DNA of 64,000 nt from Opitutales bacterium (GTDB lineage Bacteria > Verrucomicrobiota > Verrucomicrobiia > Opitutales > Oceanipulchritudinaceae): the NCBI GenBank assembly GCA_016928295.1, contig JAFGLA010000048.1, forward strand, positions 35,273 to 99,272, in the 5' to 3' direction. Of this stretch, positions 33,401 through 40,831 are shown piece after piece. Both the position numbers and the translations under genes were made by a program. The stretch's first letter is position 1, and the number at the start of each line of letters is the position of its first letter. The notes beneath the pieces were generated by a model that ran no database searches, had not been told where the DNA came from, and saw only the letters and a program-made list of their open reading frames with translations.

Positions 33401-35628
33401 TGGAGCGTTCCTTCCGCTTTGACCTAAGCTCCTGTGTAAAGGCAGGCGAAGAGGCGTGCATAGCAGTGGCGATTCATCCGCTGGACGTGCCTGCAGAGCC
33501 TGCGCCGGAACCTGAAGGCCCTCTTGGGCACCCGGGCGAAAACATGGGGCGAGACGGTCAGATAAGCCTCAATTACACCAAGTGGGATACTTCCGGATGG
33601 GATTGGCAACCGGCGGTGCGCGACCGCGACATGGGCATAGTCGAGGACGTGTATCTATCGGCTAGCGAGAACATCGAGCTGCAAGATCCATACGTTGCCG
33701 CCGAGCTTGAGATGCCGACAATGAAGCGAGCCGATGTGTATGTGGAATATGAGCTTGTTAACCAAGGCGACGAGCCGGTTGAAGGCTGCGTAAGCCTCTT
33801 TGTTCGCGACAATTCGGGCAGTCTTGTCGCCAGCGGGCAGCTCCCATACCGTCTGGCTTCAAAAGAGGTGCGCAGTGTGCAAGCAGGTCCCGATACGCTC
33901 CCTTCGCTCCGTCTGCACGAGCCGCAGCTCTGGTGGCCTGCCGATATGGGCGAGCAGAATCTGTACAGCCTAGAATTGCAGGCGTGGAACGAGGGGCACC
34001 TGGTTGCGAAAACGAGCAGTAGTTTCGGTGTGCGCAAGTTCGAGTCCCGCATGGGCCCGACAAGTCGCATATTCACTATAAACGGACGGGACATTTACGT
34101 TCGCGGAGGCAACTGGGTCATCGACATGATGCTTACCTGGAATGCCGTTCGCTACGAAAAGGAAATCCTGCAGGCGAGGCAGTCGGGATTGAACTTTCTC
34201 CGCGTATGGGGGCCAACAGGGGCGCCGCCAACTGCGTTCTACGAGGCTGCGGACAAATACGGCATCCTTGTTCAGCAGGACTTTTTGAACGACTTTTGGG
34301 GGATGCAGCGCAACAGTCCGCATCTAGTTCCGCCAGAGGAACTGGCCCGTGCAGCGAGCATCCAGATCGTCAAACGCTACCGCAACCATCCCTCTCTTGT
34401 CATATGGTGCGGTGGGAATGAAGGCGTGAATCAGCGCGAGGCTGTGATTACGGGCGATATTTTGCCCAAGTATGATCCGCATGGTTCCCGATTCTACCTG
34501 AAGGCATCTGACGGCGACGGCCTGAAGGGCGGGGGGCCGTATCACAACATGCCAGCGCGTGATTATTTCGGCCACGACAAGATAACAGGCTTTAACAGCG
34601 AGATAGGCCCGAGTGGTGTTCCGGAGTTCGAGAGCTTGCGCCGTTTTCTCGAAATAAAGACCGACGGCTGGGCCGACGGACGCTTTCCGCTGGATTGGCA
34701 GTGGGCTTACCACGACGCTGTGGATCGCGCCGAGGACGATCGCAAGTATTCCCATTACGACAACATCCTCCGTCACAACTACGGCCAGGTGGAGGGCCGG
34801 GGCGTGGATGGATTGCGCGAATACGCGATGAAGGCGCAGCTGGTCAATTACGATACCTATCGCGCGGCCATGGAGGCGCTCAACAAGCAGCTTTGGAAGG
34901 GCGTGACCGGTTTTTCCATATGGAAATTCAACTCCAGCTGGCCGAGTCTGGTATGGCAGACAAGCGACTGGTACATGCAGAGCAACGCAGGCTTTTACGC
35001 CTTGAGAATGGCTACCCGACCTTTGCACATTCAAATAAACCGCGACGACAACACGCTTTCTGTCATTAACCGCAGCGAGTTGCCGCTAGAAAATGCCCGT
35101 GTGGAGCTGGAAGTGTTTGACGTTGACATGCAGTGCCTTGGTGAGTCCGACATGCCGGTCAACGTGCCTGCCGCTGGCACGTTCCAGACCGAGGCTTGCG
35201 AGTTTGGCGACGGGTTCCGCTTTGTGCGTCTTCGCTTGTTCAATGCTTCCGGAGAAGTGTTGGCGCGCAATGTGTACTGGCTGGAGCCTGAGGATGACTA
35301 TACCGTTATGAACAAAGTGCCGGACGCCAGTCTTGCCGTTCAGGCCACAGCCGCCAGAACGGGCGACTACGTAACCGTAACCCTGTCCATTCGCAACGAG
35401 GGCAGTCAGATGGCCATGCTGTTGCGGCAGAAGCTGATCGACGCCACGACTGGTCTGGAGGTTCTGCCTACGCTGTGGAACGACAATTACTCGTTCATTC
35501 TTCCCGGAGAGCAGATGTTCTTTAGCGCGATAGTAAGTGCGCAAGACATGCCCGAGCTGCCGGAGCTTGAACTAGGCGGATACAATTACCCCGTACAACG
35601 CTTCGAAATCACAACAGGCCATCTCTAG
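30460..35628 (+). CDS. Exported two-enzyme glycoside hydrolase, GH42 + GH2 fusion
   Basis: A 1,722-residue secreted protein from the ATG at 30460, where a signal peptide begins (MKLNKYLPCLALLTMLFFSS, cleavage near AVAEA). The first half is a GH42-type beta-galactosidase-like TIM barrel: acid/base Glu180 in YNVWNEPHYS, nucleophile Glu342 in YILTELYTN, then a trimerisation-like domain (about 440-630). After an Ig-like linker (about 660-830), the second half is a GH2 enzyme of the beta-mannosidase/exo-glucosaminidase type: jelly roll (WFRTTVQVPG), GWDWQPAVRDRDMGIVE, acid/base Glu1321 in WCGGNEG and nucleophile Glu1381 in FNSEIGPSG. Both active sites look intact. I know of no common enzyme joining these two families. 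Confidence 0.9.
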   Translation: MKLNKYLPCLALLTMLFFSSSLAVAEAPELFVGTVYNLFHDEFATDDEFFARVDRDMAAIKEANITHVLIFPMSEWDESTRQLDFHRTDYLVRKIEQLGLKFVPLMLKEEQNSHYFPIWKLRQTPELWQRHTGQGNATNTRENVDFADPRVLPAVRDYFKAVAERYADSPAMAFYNVWNEPHYSSGASHVVERYQAWLSAKYGTLSNLNRAWGEDYDQWDQVTPFVNDDWDSSMPGIDWAMFRNELNGILLGELSSILREYDADAIVNANPVNTPFVDFGRFESYSTDQWAYTQYADFGGASYYPDGWDRANSPKIQPVWRHNLAFNVFRNASAPKGYILTELYTNAKSGLTIGGYLDAQNVRHLAWLAIANECKGLIYWKWLPFMRGRQSLGRGLCRLDGTLAPRGQAVKEVADVVAANRKLLDAGRMLPSQAAIVVDMVGLQKGLLQNIDSRTQSFMYESIAGVFRALDEQGITVDILRADLGIDARQLAQYKVVYLPFQIVVRRDTAQLLRDYVEAGGTVVADARTATSDELDYAYSANPGGGLGELFGARRIDWGADAGPNQLSIDWHGVYKGLLDARWFREEIKKDGDTEVHGRFTDTGLPALLCKRQGKGEAVLLGFSLGATAFHGEEGNPASSLVAAIARRAGVIPAAVFEGNAASAPTLRVHRSGDALIVYVINNADSVLEGTVRVARRDMNNVTAVELTGGSLVEHEETDADIRIPVSLDRLGASVFVLSNRPLATSAYSPELAPLSPADGAIVRNNAPALAWRPVQADLLELWIDGIKLETLPGDTCSWVPFPLSFGRHTWQLVAVRDGLRTGGKMNSFTVEDRPLAELPDGALLLRENWRMQSSEICEQGGDTLSLPDADIRGWYPATVPSTVLGTLVRNGVYPNPYVSLNNMCIPDASDAYNEQYDLAHFSHIPGHNPWAKPYWFRTTVQVPGAYAGKKLWLTFNEINYRADVWVNGVHVGKADEVAGMERSFRFDLSSCVKAGEEACIAVAIHPLDVPAEPAPEPEGPLGHPGENMGRDGQISLNYTKWDTSGWDWQPAVRDRDMGIVEDVYLSASENIELQDPYVAAELEMPTMKRADVYVEYELVNQGDEPVEGCVSLFVRDNSGSLVASGQLPYRLASKEVRSVQAGPDTLPSLRLHEPQLWWPADMGEQNLYSLELQAWNEGHLVAKTSSSFGVRKFESRMGPTSRIFTINGRDIYVRGGNWVIDMMLTWNAVRYEKEILQARQSGLNFLRVWGPTGAPPTAFYEAADKYGILVQQDFLNDFWGMQRNSPHLVPPEELARAASIQIVKRYRNHPSLVIWCGGNEGVNQREAVITGDILPKYDPHGSRFYLKASDGDGLKGGGPYHNMPARDYFGHDKITGFNSEIGPSGVPEFESLRRFLEIKTDGWADGRFPLDWQWAYHDAVDRAEDDRKYSHYDNILRHNYGQVEGRGVDGLREYAMKAQLVNYDTYRAAMEALNKQLWKGVTGFSIWKFNSSWPSLVWQTSDWYMQSNAGFYALRMATRPLHIQINRDDNTLSVINRSELPLENARVELEVFDVDMQCLGESDMPVNVPAAGTFQTEACEFGDGFRFVRLRLFNASGEVLARNVYWLEPEDDYTVMNKVPDASLAVQATAARTGDYVTVTLSIRNEGSQMAMLLRQKLIDATTGLEVLPTLWNDNYSFILPGEQMFFSAIVSAQDMPELPELELGGYNYPVQRFEITTGHL

Positions 35629-35720
35629 CTCGACGTTTTTTTATAGCTGTTTCGAATAGACATTCGTCTCCGTTGGCCCTTCGGGCATACCTTAAGTAAT
35701 CTACATAAGTTATTACATTC

Positions 35721-37475
35721 ATGAACAAACGATTCCTTCTTCCCCTTCTTCTTGCGTCAGCGTTTTTTGCCTCACTTGTCCCGCAGGATGCGATGGCCCA
35801 GATTGAAAGCGTGCGCAGGCTTAATGCCAATCCTGCCCGTTACGAAGCTCTCGGTTTTGTCGTCATGCTGAGTGCAGACTGGGCCAGTCCATATGACTCT
35901 GCCGACGTGCAGTTGGACCTTCGTCTGAAATCACCTTCGGGAGGGGAGCTTGTCATACCGGCATACCACGAGTCGGGAGAATCAGGCAGCCTCTCCAAGT
36001 GGATGGCAAGGTTCGCTCCTCTTGAAGAAGGAGAATACTCCGGCCAATTCGTGCTGAAGGCGCGCTCTGGGCAGTGGCAGTCCGATGACGTGGTGTTCAG
36101 TGTAGCTCCCTCGGCTTCCAAGGGCTTTTTGCACCCGGCCAGCGACTGGACTTTTCGCTATGACGACGGGACTCCGTTCCGCGGCATGGGTATGAACATA
36201 GGCTGGGAGGCTCGTAGTGTAGATGACTCGCGCTATTTCAAGGCTCTTCACGAGAACCCGCGCTACAACTACGAGTACATGTTGGGCAGCCTAGCAGGCA
36301 ATGGGGGGAATTTCTTTCGCACCTGGATGTGTTCATGGAATCTGCCTTTGGAGTGGAATACGGTGATCAACACCGATCGCTATGCCAATCACAGTGGCAG
36401 ATTCAATCCCTCGGCAATCAGGCGCATGGATGAATTGGTGCAGCTGTGCGATTCGCTGGGCATACACATGATGCTTACGCTTGACCACGCCGGAAGCTAC
36501 ATCGGCGGCGAGTGGGACATCAACAGTTACAACGTGGCCAATGGCGGTCCGGCAAGCAGTCTGGAGGACTTCTTCACGAACCCTCTGTCTATTCAGCGAT
36601 ACAAGGACCGTCTCCGATACATTGTTGCCCGCTGGGGTTACAGCCCGTCAATTGGGGCATGGGAGTTCTGGAACGAGGTGGATAACGCCATGTATTCGGT
36701 CGAGCCGAGAATCTCCGATGAAGTAGTCAGCAATTGGCATCGCCAGATGGCCGATTACCTCAAGTCCATAGATCCGGCGCATCGCCTGGTTACTACGAGT
36801 GTGTCCCATCGCGACGTGCAAGGGCTTAACGACATAGATTCGATAGACTTCAACCAGCGCCACATCTACAAGGCCACCAGTTCCATTCCCGATGCCGTGC
36901 GCAATTATGCCGCGCGTCATGGCAAGCCATACGTGATAGGCGAGTTTTCTTACGAATGGGACTGGAGCAAGGATTTCAACGCGTTCGCCGAAGATATGGA
37001 TCGCGACTTCAGTGACGGTTTGTGGCTGGGGCTGTTTTCTTCCACCCCAGTGCTGCCGATGAGTTGGTGGTGGGAGTTTTTCGACTCACGCGGCATGACG
37101 TCCTGCTATGCGAATGTCCGCACAATAAGTGACCTGATGCTTGAGGCCGGAGATGGCAGCATGGAAAGAATTGATGCAAGCTGGAGCGGTGATGAGGGGA
37201 GCGTAATGGGGGTGTCTTGCAGGTCCGGGGGCGGCACGGGAAAGCTGTTTTTCCTCATCCGCAACGAGGCCGAAAGGGATATTGCTGGCGTAATCCGTTT
37301 CCAAAAGGCGGAAGGTGTTGCGATGGGTGCCGTACTGGCGTTCGACACTGCAACTGGTGCGTTTTCAGCGGGGGCGGACTGTTCGTTCAAGGAGGGATGG
37401 GTTGAGCTGCAAACGCCAGAGTTGAAGGCGGGGCGGAACCTTGTAATGATTGTTCAGCTTGATCCTGAGCAATGA
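35721..37475 (+). CDS. Exported GH5-like hydrolase with N-terminal DUF5060-like domain
   Basis: A 584-residue secreted protein 92 bp downstream of the GH42-GH2 gene. The signal peptide runs to AMAQ (about residue 27). Residues 30-130 are an Ig-like beta domain (VQLDLRLKSPSGGELVIPAY; EGEYSGQFVLKA), as in DUF5060 modules preceding GH5 barrels. The TIM barrel has acid/base Glu319 in GAWEFWNEVDN and nucleophile Glu408 in YVIGEFSYEW. A C-terminal beta-sandwich (about 490-580) follows. The substrate is unknown. The locus argues for the same beta-glycan as its neighbours. Confidence 0.87.
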   Translation: MNKRFLLPLLLASAFFASLVPQDAMAQIESVRRLNANPARYEALGFVVMLSADWASPYDSADVQLDLRLKSPSGGELVIPAYHESGESGSLSKWMARFAPLEEGEYSGQFVLKARSGQWQSDDVVFSVAPSASKGFLHPASDWTFRYDDGTPFRGMGMNIGWEARSVDDSRYFKALHENPRYNYEYMLGSLAGNGGNFFRTWMCSWNLPLEWNTVINTDRYANHSGRFNPSAIRRMDELVQLCDSLGIHMMLTLDHAGSYIGGEWDINSYNVANGGPASSLEDFFTNPLSIQRYKDRLRYIVARWGYSPSIGAWEFWNEVDNAMYSVEPRISDEVVSNWHRQMADYLKSIDPAHRLVTTSVSHRDVQGLNDIDSIDFNQRHIYKATSSIPDAVRNYAARHGKPYVIGEFSYEWDWSKDFNAFAEDMDRDFSDGLWLGLFSSTPVLPMSWWWEFFDSRGMTSCYANVRTISDLMLEAGDGSMERIDASWSGDEGSVMGVSCRSGGGTGKLFFLIRNEAERDIAGVIRFQKAEGVAMGAVLAFDTATGAFSAGADCSFKEGWVELQTPELKAGRNLVMIVQLDPEQ

Positions 37476-37604
37476 GGGTATTACCGCCTTTTTAGGGGTG
37501 GCCTTATGGCAAACATGGTGTTGTGAAAAATAGCGAATGCATGTGTTGAAAGTCTTTTCATTTGTGTTTTGTCTGAGTTGAAATGGGTGTAGCATGTGTC
37601 GCCT

Positions 37605-39089
37605 ATGAAATCATCTTTTCTTACACGATGCATTCCGACTTTCGTTGTGCTGGCTATTCCTTTTCTTTCTTCCTGCCGGTCCACGCAGCATTCCAGGAAC
37701 CCTGTTGTTTCCGAGTCTCTGGTTGTCGATACCGGGGGTGTTATCGGGGATAAGGTGTATTCGGACGATTACAGTCATTATGCTCTGGAGGTTGCCTGCC
37801 GTCCTGATGATGATTTGGAGGGCGTTGGGTTTCGTATCCTAAGGGATGGGGAATGGTCCACCCCGGGGAGATCTTTGCTGTCGCCTTTGTTTTCCAGTCC
37901 TGACGGAACCCGTCTTGTATATTCACGAGTGGGATGCGATGGACGCCCTGAAATCGTGAATAACGACATTGTGTTGCCCGCTTCTGGTTATATGGTGCCT
38001 GACTATGTTGTCTTCAGTGCTGATGGCGCCCATTATGCGTGGGTTCAGTGGAGGTCGCCTGATGGCTATTATGTATCTTCTGAGAGATCGCTTAATAAGG
38101 CCCGCCTTTTTTCCCGGTCTGCCAGAGTGTATGTCGATGGAGTGAAAATAACGGAAGCTCCCTCCGTGAGTGATGTTTTGTTCGCAGTGGGGGAGACAGG
38201 CGAGGCCGTGCCTGTATTTACTTCCATGGACGAGAGTGGCATGTTATGGTCTCATCGTGGGGACAAGATAACTCAGTTAGTGCGTGGATACTGCCGTGGT
38301 AGTGCCGGTGCTGTTGTGACAAGTAGCGACGGCAAGAGGAGTGCGTTTTATGTTCAGAACATTTCTGTCGACACGCTTGGAACGACGATGACGTTGTATG
38401 TCGACGAAGAACCACTGGCTACATACTCAGATGTTGGAATGCGCGAAATTGTTTATAATGAGCGTTATTACAGCTTCTTCAGTCCTGATGGGGCACATTT
38501 TGCGTTCAATGCGTTTCGAAATGGTGAGTATATGCTTGTTCGTGATGGGCGAGAATGCCGGTACGACTCGGCAGCCTGGCTGGATGTTCTTAGTCGTGTG
38601 TATACGCCTGCCATTTCGCGAAATGGGCAAGTGTTGCATTCAACTGTAAATCCGGATGGTCGTATGTCAGTTTATATTGATGACAAGCTGGTTTATACTG
38701 CGGATGTAGGTGTGAATGTAGAATACTTGCGTTTTTCACCCGATGGGAGGCATTACATTGCTGTGCTTTACAATCCGTTAAAGAGACGTTGTTCAATGCT
38801 TATCGATGGTCGCGTTGGAGCCGCTTATTCCGACGTTGGTTTGCTGTCCGGCCGCCGCAAGATTCCGCCCTGTTATAGCCCGAACGGCCAACATGTGGCA
38901 TATCCAGCCGCACGCCATGACAACATATGGCTGGTCGTCTGCGATGGTAGGGAGATTGATGTGCCAGGTCCCTCGAATGTGGGGGAAAAGAACGTGCTGG
39001 ATGCCTTGTGGTTTGTATCCGATACGGAGTTGGGGTATTATCGCTTGGATGGCAAGCGTCTGATGCGTGGAACTATCAAGCTGCGCTGA
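37605..39089 (+). CDS. TolB/WD40-like beta-propeller lipoprotein
   Basis: A 494-residue lipoprotein from the ATG at 37605 (an in-frame GTG lies 9 bp earlier). The signal peptide ends in a lipobox (FLSSC, Cys about residue 24). The rest is a chain of TolB-like propeller blades with the recurring F/Y-SPDG motif: FSSPDGTRLVYSR, FSADGAHYAWVQW, FFSPDGAHFAFNAF, RFSPDGRHYIAVLY, YSPNGQHVAYPAA. Such proteins often bind glycans or scaffold envelope complexes. It closes the glycan locus. The nucleotide composition is more AT-rich than that of the GH42-GH2 gene, hinting at separate acquisition. Confidence 0.82.
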   Translation: MKSSFLTRCIPTFVVLAIPFLSSCRSTQHSRNPVVSESLVVDTGGVIGDKVYSDDYSHYALEVACRPDDDLEGVGFRILRDGEWSTPGRSLLSPLFSSPDGTRLVYSRVGCDGRPEIVNNDIVLPASGYMVPDYVVFSADGAHYAWVQWRSPDGYYVSSERSLNKARLFSRSARVYVDGVKITEAPSVSDVLFAVGETGEAVPVFTSMDESGMLWSHRGDKITQLVRGYCRGSAGAVVTSSDGKRSAFYVQNISVDTLGTTMTLYVDEEPLATYSDVGMREIVYNERYYSFFSPDGAHFAFNAFRNGEYMLVRDGRECRYDSAAWLDVLSRVYTPAISRNGQVLHSTVNPDGRMSVYIDDKLVYTADVGVNVEYLRFSPDGRHYIAVLYNPLKRRCSMLIDGRVGAAYSDVGLLSGRRKIPPCYSPNGQHVAYPAARHDNIWLVVCDGREIDVPGPSNVGEKNVLDALWFVSDTELGYYRLDGKRLMRGTIKLR

Positions 39090-39160
39090 GTTGTTACGAT
39101 CATCTCGGTTGTCATCCTTGCTACGAAACCGGTTGTTCGGGGTGCTCTATTTTAGTTTGT

Positions 39161-39226
39161 TAAGGCCCATGCTGGCCGGGTGCTGAACACACCCAGCGTT
39201 TCGGACGTCGACAGCGGGGGCCTTTT
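39161..39226 (+). terminator. Likely terminator of the glycan locus
   Basis: AAGGCCC (39162-39168) pairs with GGGGCCTTTTT (39217 onward) around an inner hairpin GCTGGCCGGGTG...CACCCAGC, and T's follow. It lies 72 bp after the TolB-like gene and between two fragments of repeat family A. Confidence 0.55.
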
Positions 39227-39237
39227 TAGTAAGCGCA

Positions 39238-39308
39238 TAATTACGAAGCCTTGCCATCTGTCCGCAAATCTTCGTTCTCGCTACGAAACCAGTTATTAGA
39301 GGTGGCTC
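39238..39308. repeat. Family A repeat fragment, copy A3
   Basis: Only the right-hand end of family A is present: ATTACGAAGCC...GTCCGCAAATCTTCGTTCTCGCTACGAAACC then AGTTATTAGAGGTGGC. A second right-end-like scrap (GCTACGAAACCGGTTGTTCGGGGTGCTC) lies at 39120-39147. The copy looks decayed or rearranged. Confidence 0.7.
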
Positions 39309-39378
39309 TTCGATAATAATGCCATACCTGTGATAGTTCTATCCGACTCGCACTTGCTTAACACCGCAGCATGAATGT

Positions 39379-40803
39379 CTATTGGGCGGCTTTGAGCCGG
39401 TAGCGTATATAGTCGCGAGGGACGCCAAGGAGCTTGGCCGCCGCGCTGACATTGCCTCCGCTCTGCGCGATGGCGCGGTTTATTATCCGCAGAATGGCAG
39501 CCTCGATGTCGAAGCCGCCCTCTTGCGGGAAAACGTAAGCCTCGTTGAACCAGTCGTCAGTGTTGCAGACTCTGTCGTTAGTCTCACTTCGAGCGCGTCC
39601 GCCAACGGGCAGGCTGGCAAAGTCTAGCGGGGCATCTCCCATAGAGAGAACGACAGCGCGCTCAAGCTCGTGCGACAGTTCACGGATATTGCCCGGCCAG
39701 CGCCACGAGAGCAACCTTTCATGCCCCTCGGGGCTGATGTGCAAGCCCTCAAGACGGTATTTTTTTTCAAGTCCGTGAAGAATGTGCTCTGCCAGCAGGG
39801 CAATGTCGTTGCCCCAGTCGCGAAGCGGGGGAAGCTGCACTCGCAAGAGGTCCAGCCGGTGTAGCAGGTCTTCGCGGAACTCGCCCTTGGCCACAAGCTC
39901 GCGCATGTCGCGGTTGGTGGCCGTAATCAGGCGCACATCCACTTCTATGTCGCGACTCGCTCCCACGCGGCGGATGCGCCCGTCCTCCACGGCCTTGAGC
40001 ACCTTGGCCTGAAGGGGCAGGGAAAGACTGGGGATTTCGTCAAGAAAAAGCGTGCCTCCGTCCGCAGCTTCAAAGAGGCCGATGCGGGCTTCCTTTGCGT
40101 CGGTGAAGGAGCCGCGTTCGTGGCCGAACAGCTCGCTCTCGGCCAATTGTTCTGGCAGTGCGGAGCAGTTTATGTCAACCAGAGCCTTGTTCGCGCGAGG
40201 GCTGTTATTGTGCAGCCAGCGGGCAATGCTAGTCTTGCCAGTGCCCGTCTCGCCTTCGATCAGGACCGGCGGCAGGCGCGTCGCGAGGCGTTCGTCCGCC
40301 TTGCGTATGCGCTCAAGCTGTGTGCGCACGCTATCCATTGCCCTGCCAAAGAAGAGGCTGCCGTCCTCGATCTTTCGGGTCTCCTTTTCATACTCGCTTA
40401 TGCGTTTCTGCGAACGTGCCTTTCGGGAACGGGCTATGACGAGGGCGAGCGCGTCTGGCTCCACCGGTTTGGCCAAGAAGTCGTACGCGCCGAGCTTCAT
40501 GGCTTCGACAGCTACTTCCACGCCGCCTTGCGAGGTCATGACAATGACGGCAGTCGCGGGGCTGAAGCACTTTTCGCGGAGAAGGTCGAGGCCGTTGCCG
40601 TCGGGAAGACCGAGGTCGAGCAGGGCAAAGTCGAAAGGCATGCTGGACGCCGCATTGCGCGCCTGTTCCACCGTGCCCACTGAGCAGAGTTCCGCCCCCT
40701 GTTTTTCCAAATAAGCGGCAAGCCGTTTGCGCAGGATGGGTTCGTCTTCCAGCAGGAGAATCTCGCTTCCCTTGAGTATGCCCTGTGTCATTTTTACGGT
40801 CAT
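39379..40803 (-). CDS. Sigma-54-type (NtrC-family) response regulator with variant GAFTGA loop
   Basis: Three-domain regulator. I take the ATG at 40803 (474 residues); a second ATG at 40791 is nearly as good. The receiver domain comes first (LLEDEP acidic pocket; phospho-Asp in FALLDLGLPDG; Lys in FLAKPVEP). The AAA+ domain has Walker A GETGTGKTS, ESELFGHERGSFTDA, Walker B GGTLFLDEIP and the arginine-containing GEFREDLLHRLD. A Fis-type helix-turn-helix (AAKLLGVPRDYIRYRL) ends it. The loop that touches sigma-54 reads GSFTDA instead of GAFTGA, which may weaken or change sigma-54 contact. No histidine kinase lies beside it. It is divergent from the DsbD-like gene by about 30 bp. Confidence 0.92.
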   Translation of the reverse strand: MTVKMTQGILKGSEILLLEDEPILRKRLAAYLEKQGAELCSVGTVEQARNAASSMPFDFALLDLGLPDGNGLDLLREKCFSPATAVIVMTSQGGVEVAVEAMKLGAYDFLAKPVEPDALALVIARSRKARSQKRISEYEKETRKIEDGSLFFGRAMDSVRTQLERIRKADERLATRLPPVLIEGETGTGKTSIARWLHNNSPRANKALVDINCSALPEQLAESELFGHERGSFTDAKEARIGLFEAADGGTLFLDEIPSLSLPLQAKVLKAVEDGRIRRVGASRDIEVDVRLITATNRDMRELVAKGEFREDLLHRLDLLRVQLPPLRDWGNDIALLAEHILHGLEKKYRLEGLHISPEGHERLLSWRWPGNIRELSHELERAVVLSMGDAPLDFASLPVGGRARSETNDRVCNTDDWFNEAYVFPQEGGFDIEAAILRIINRAIAQSGGNVSAAAKLLGVPRDYIRYRLKAAQ

Positions 40804-40831
40804 GCTATTGTCACTGCGCCTCTGCTGCAAT

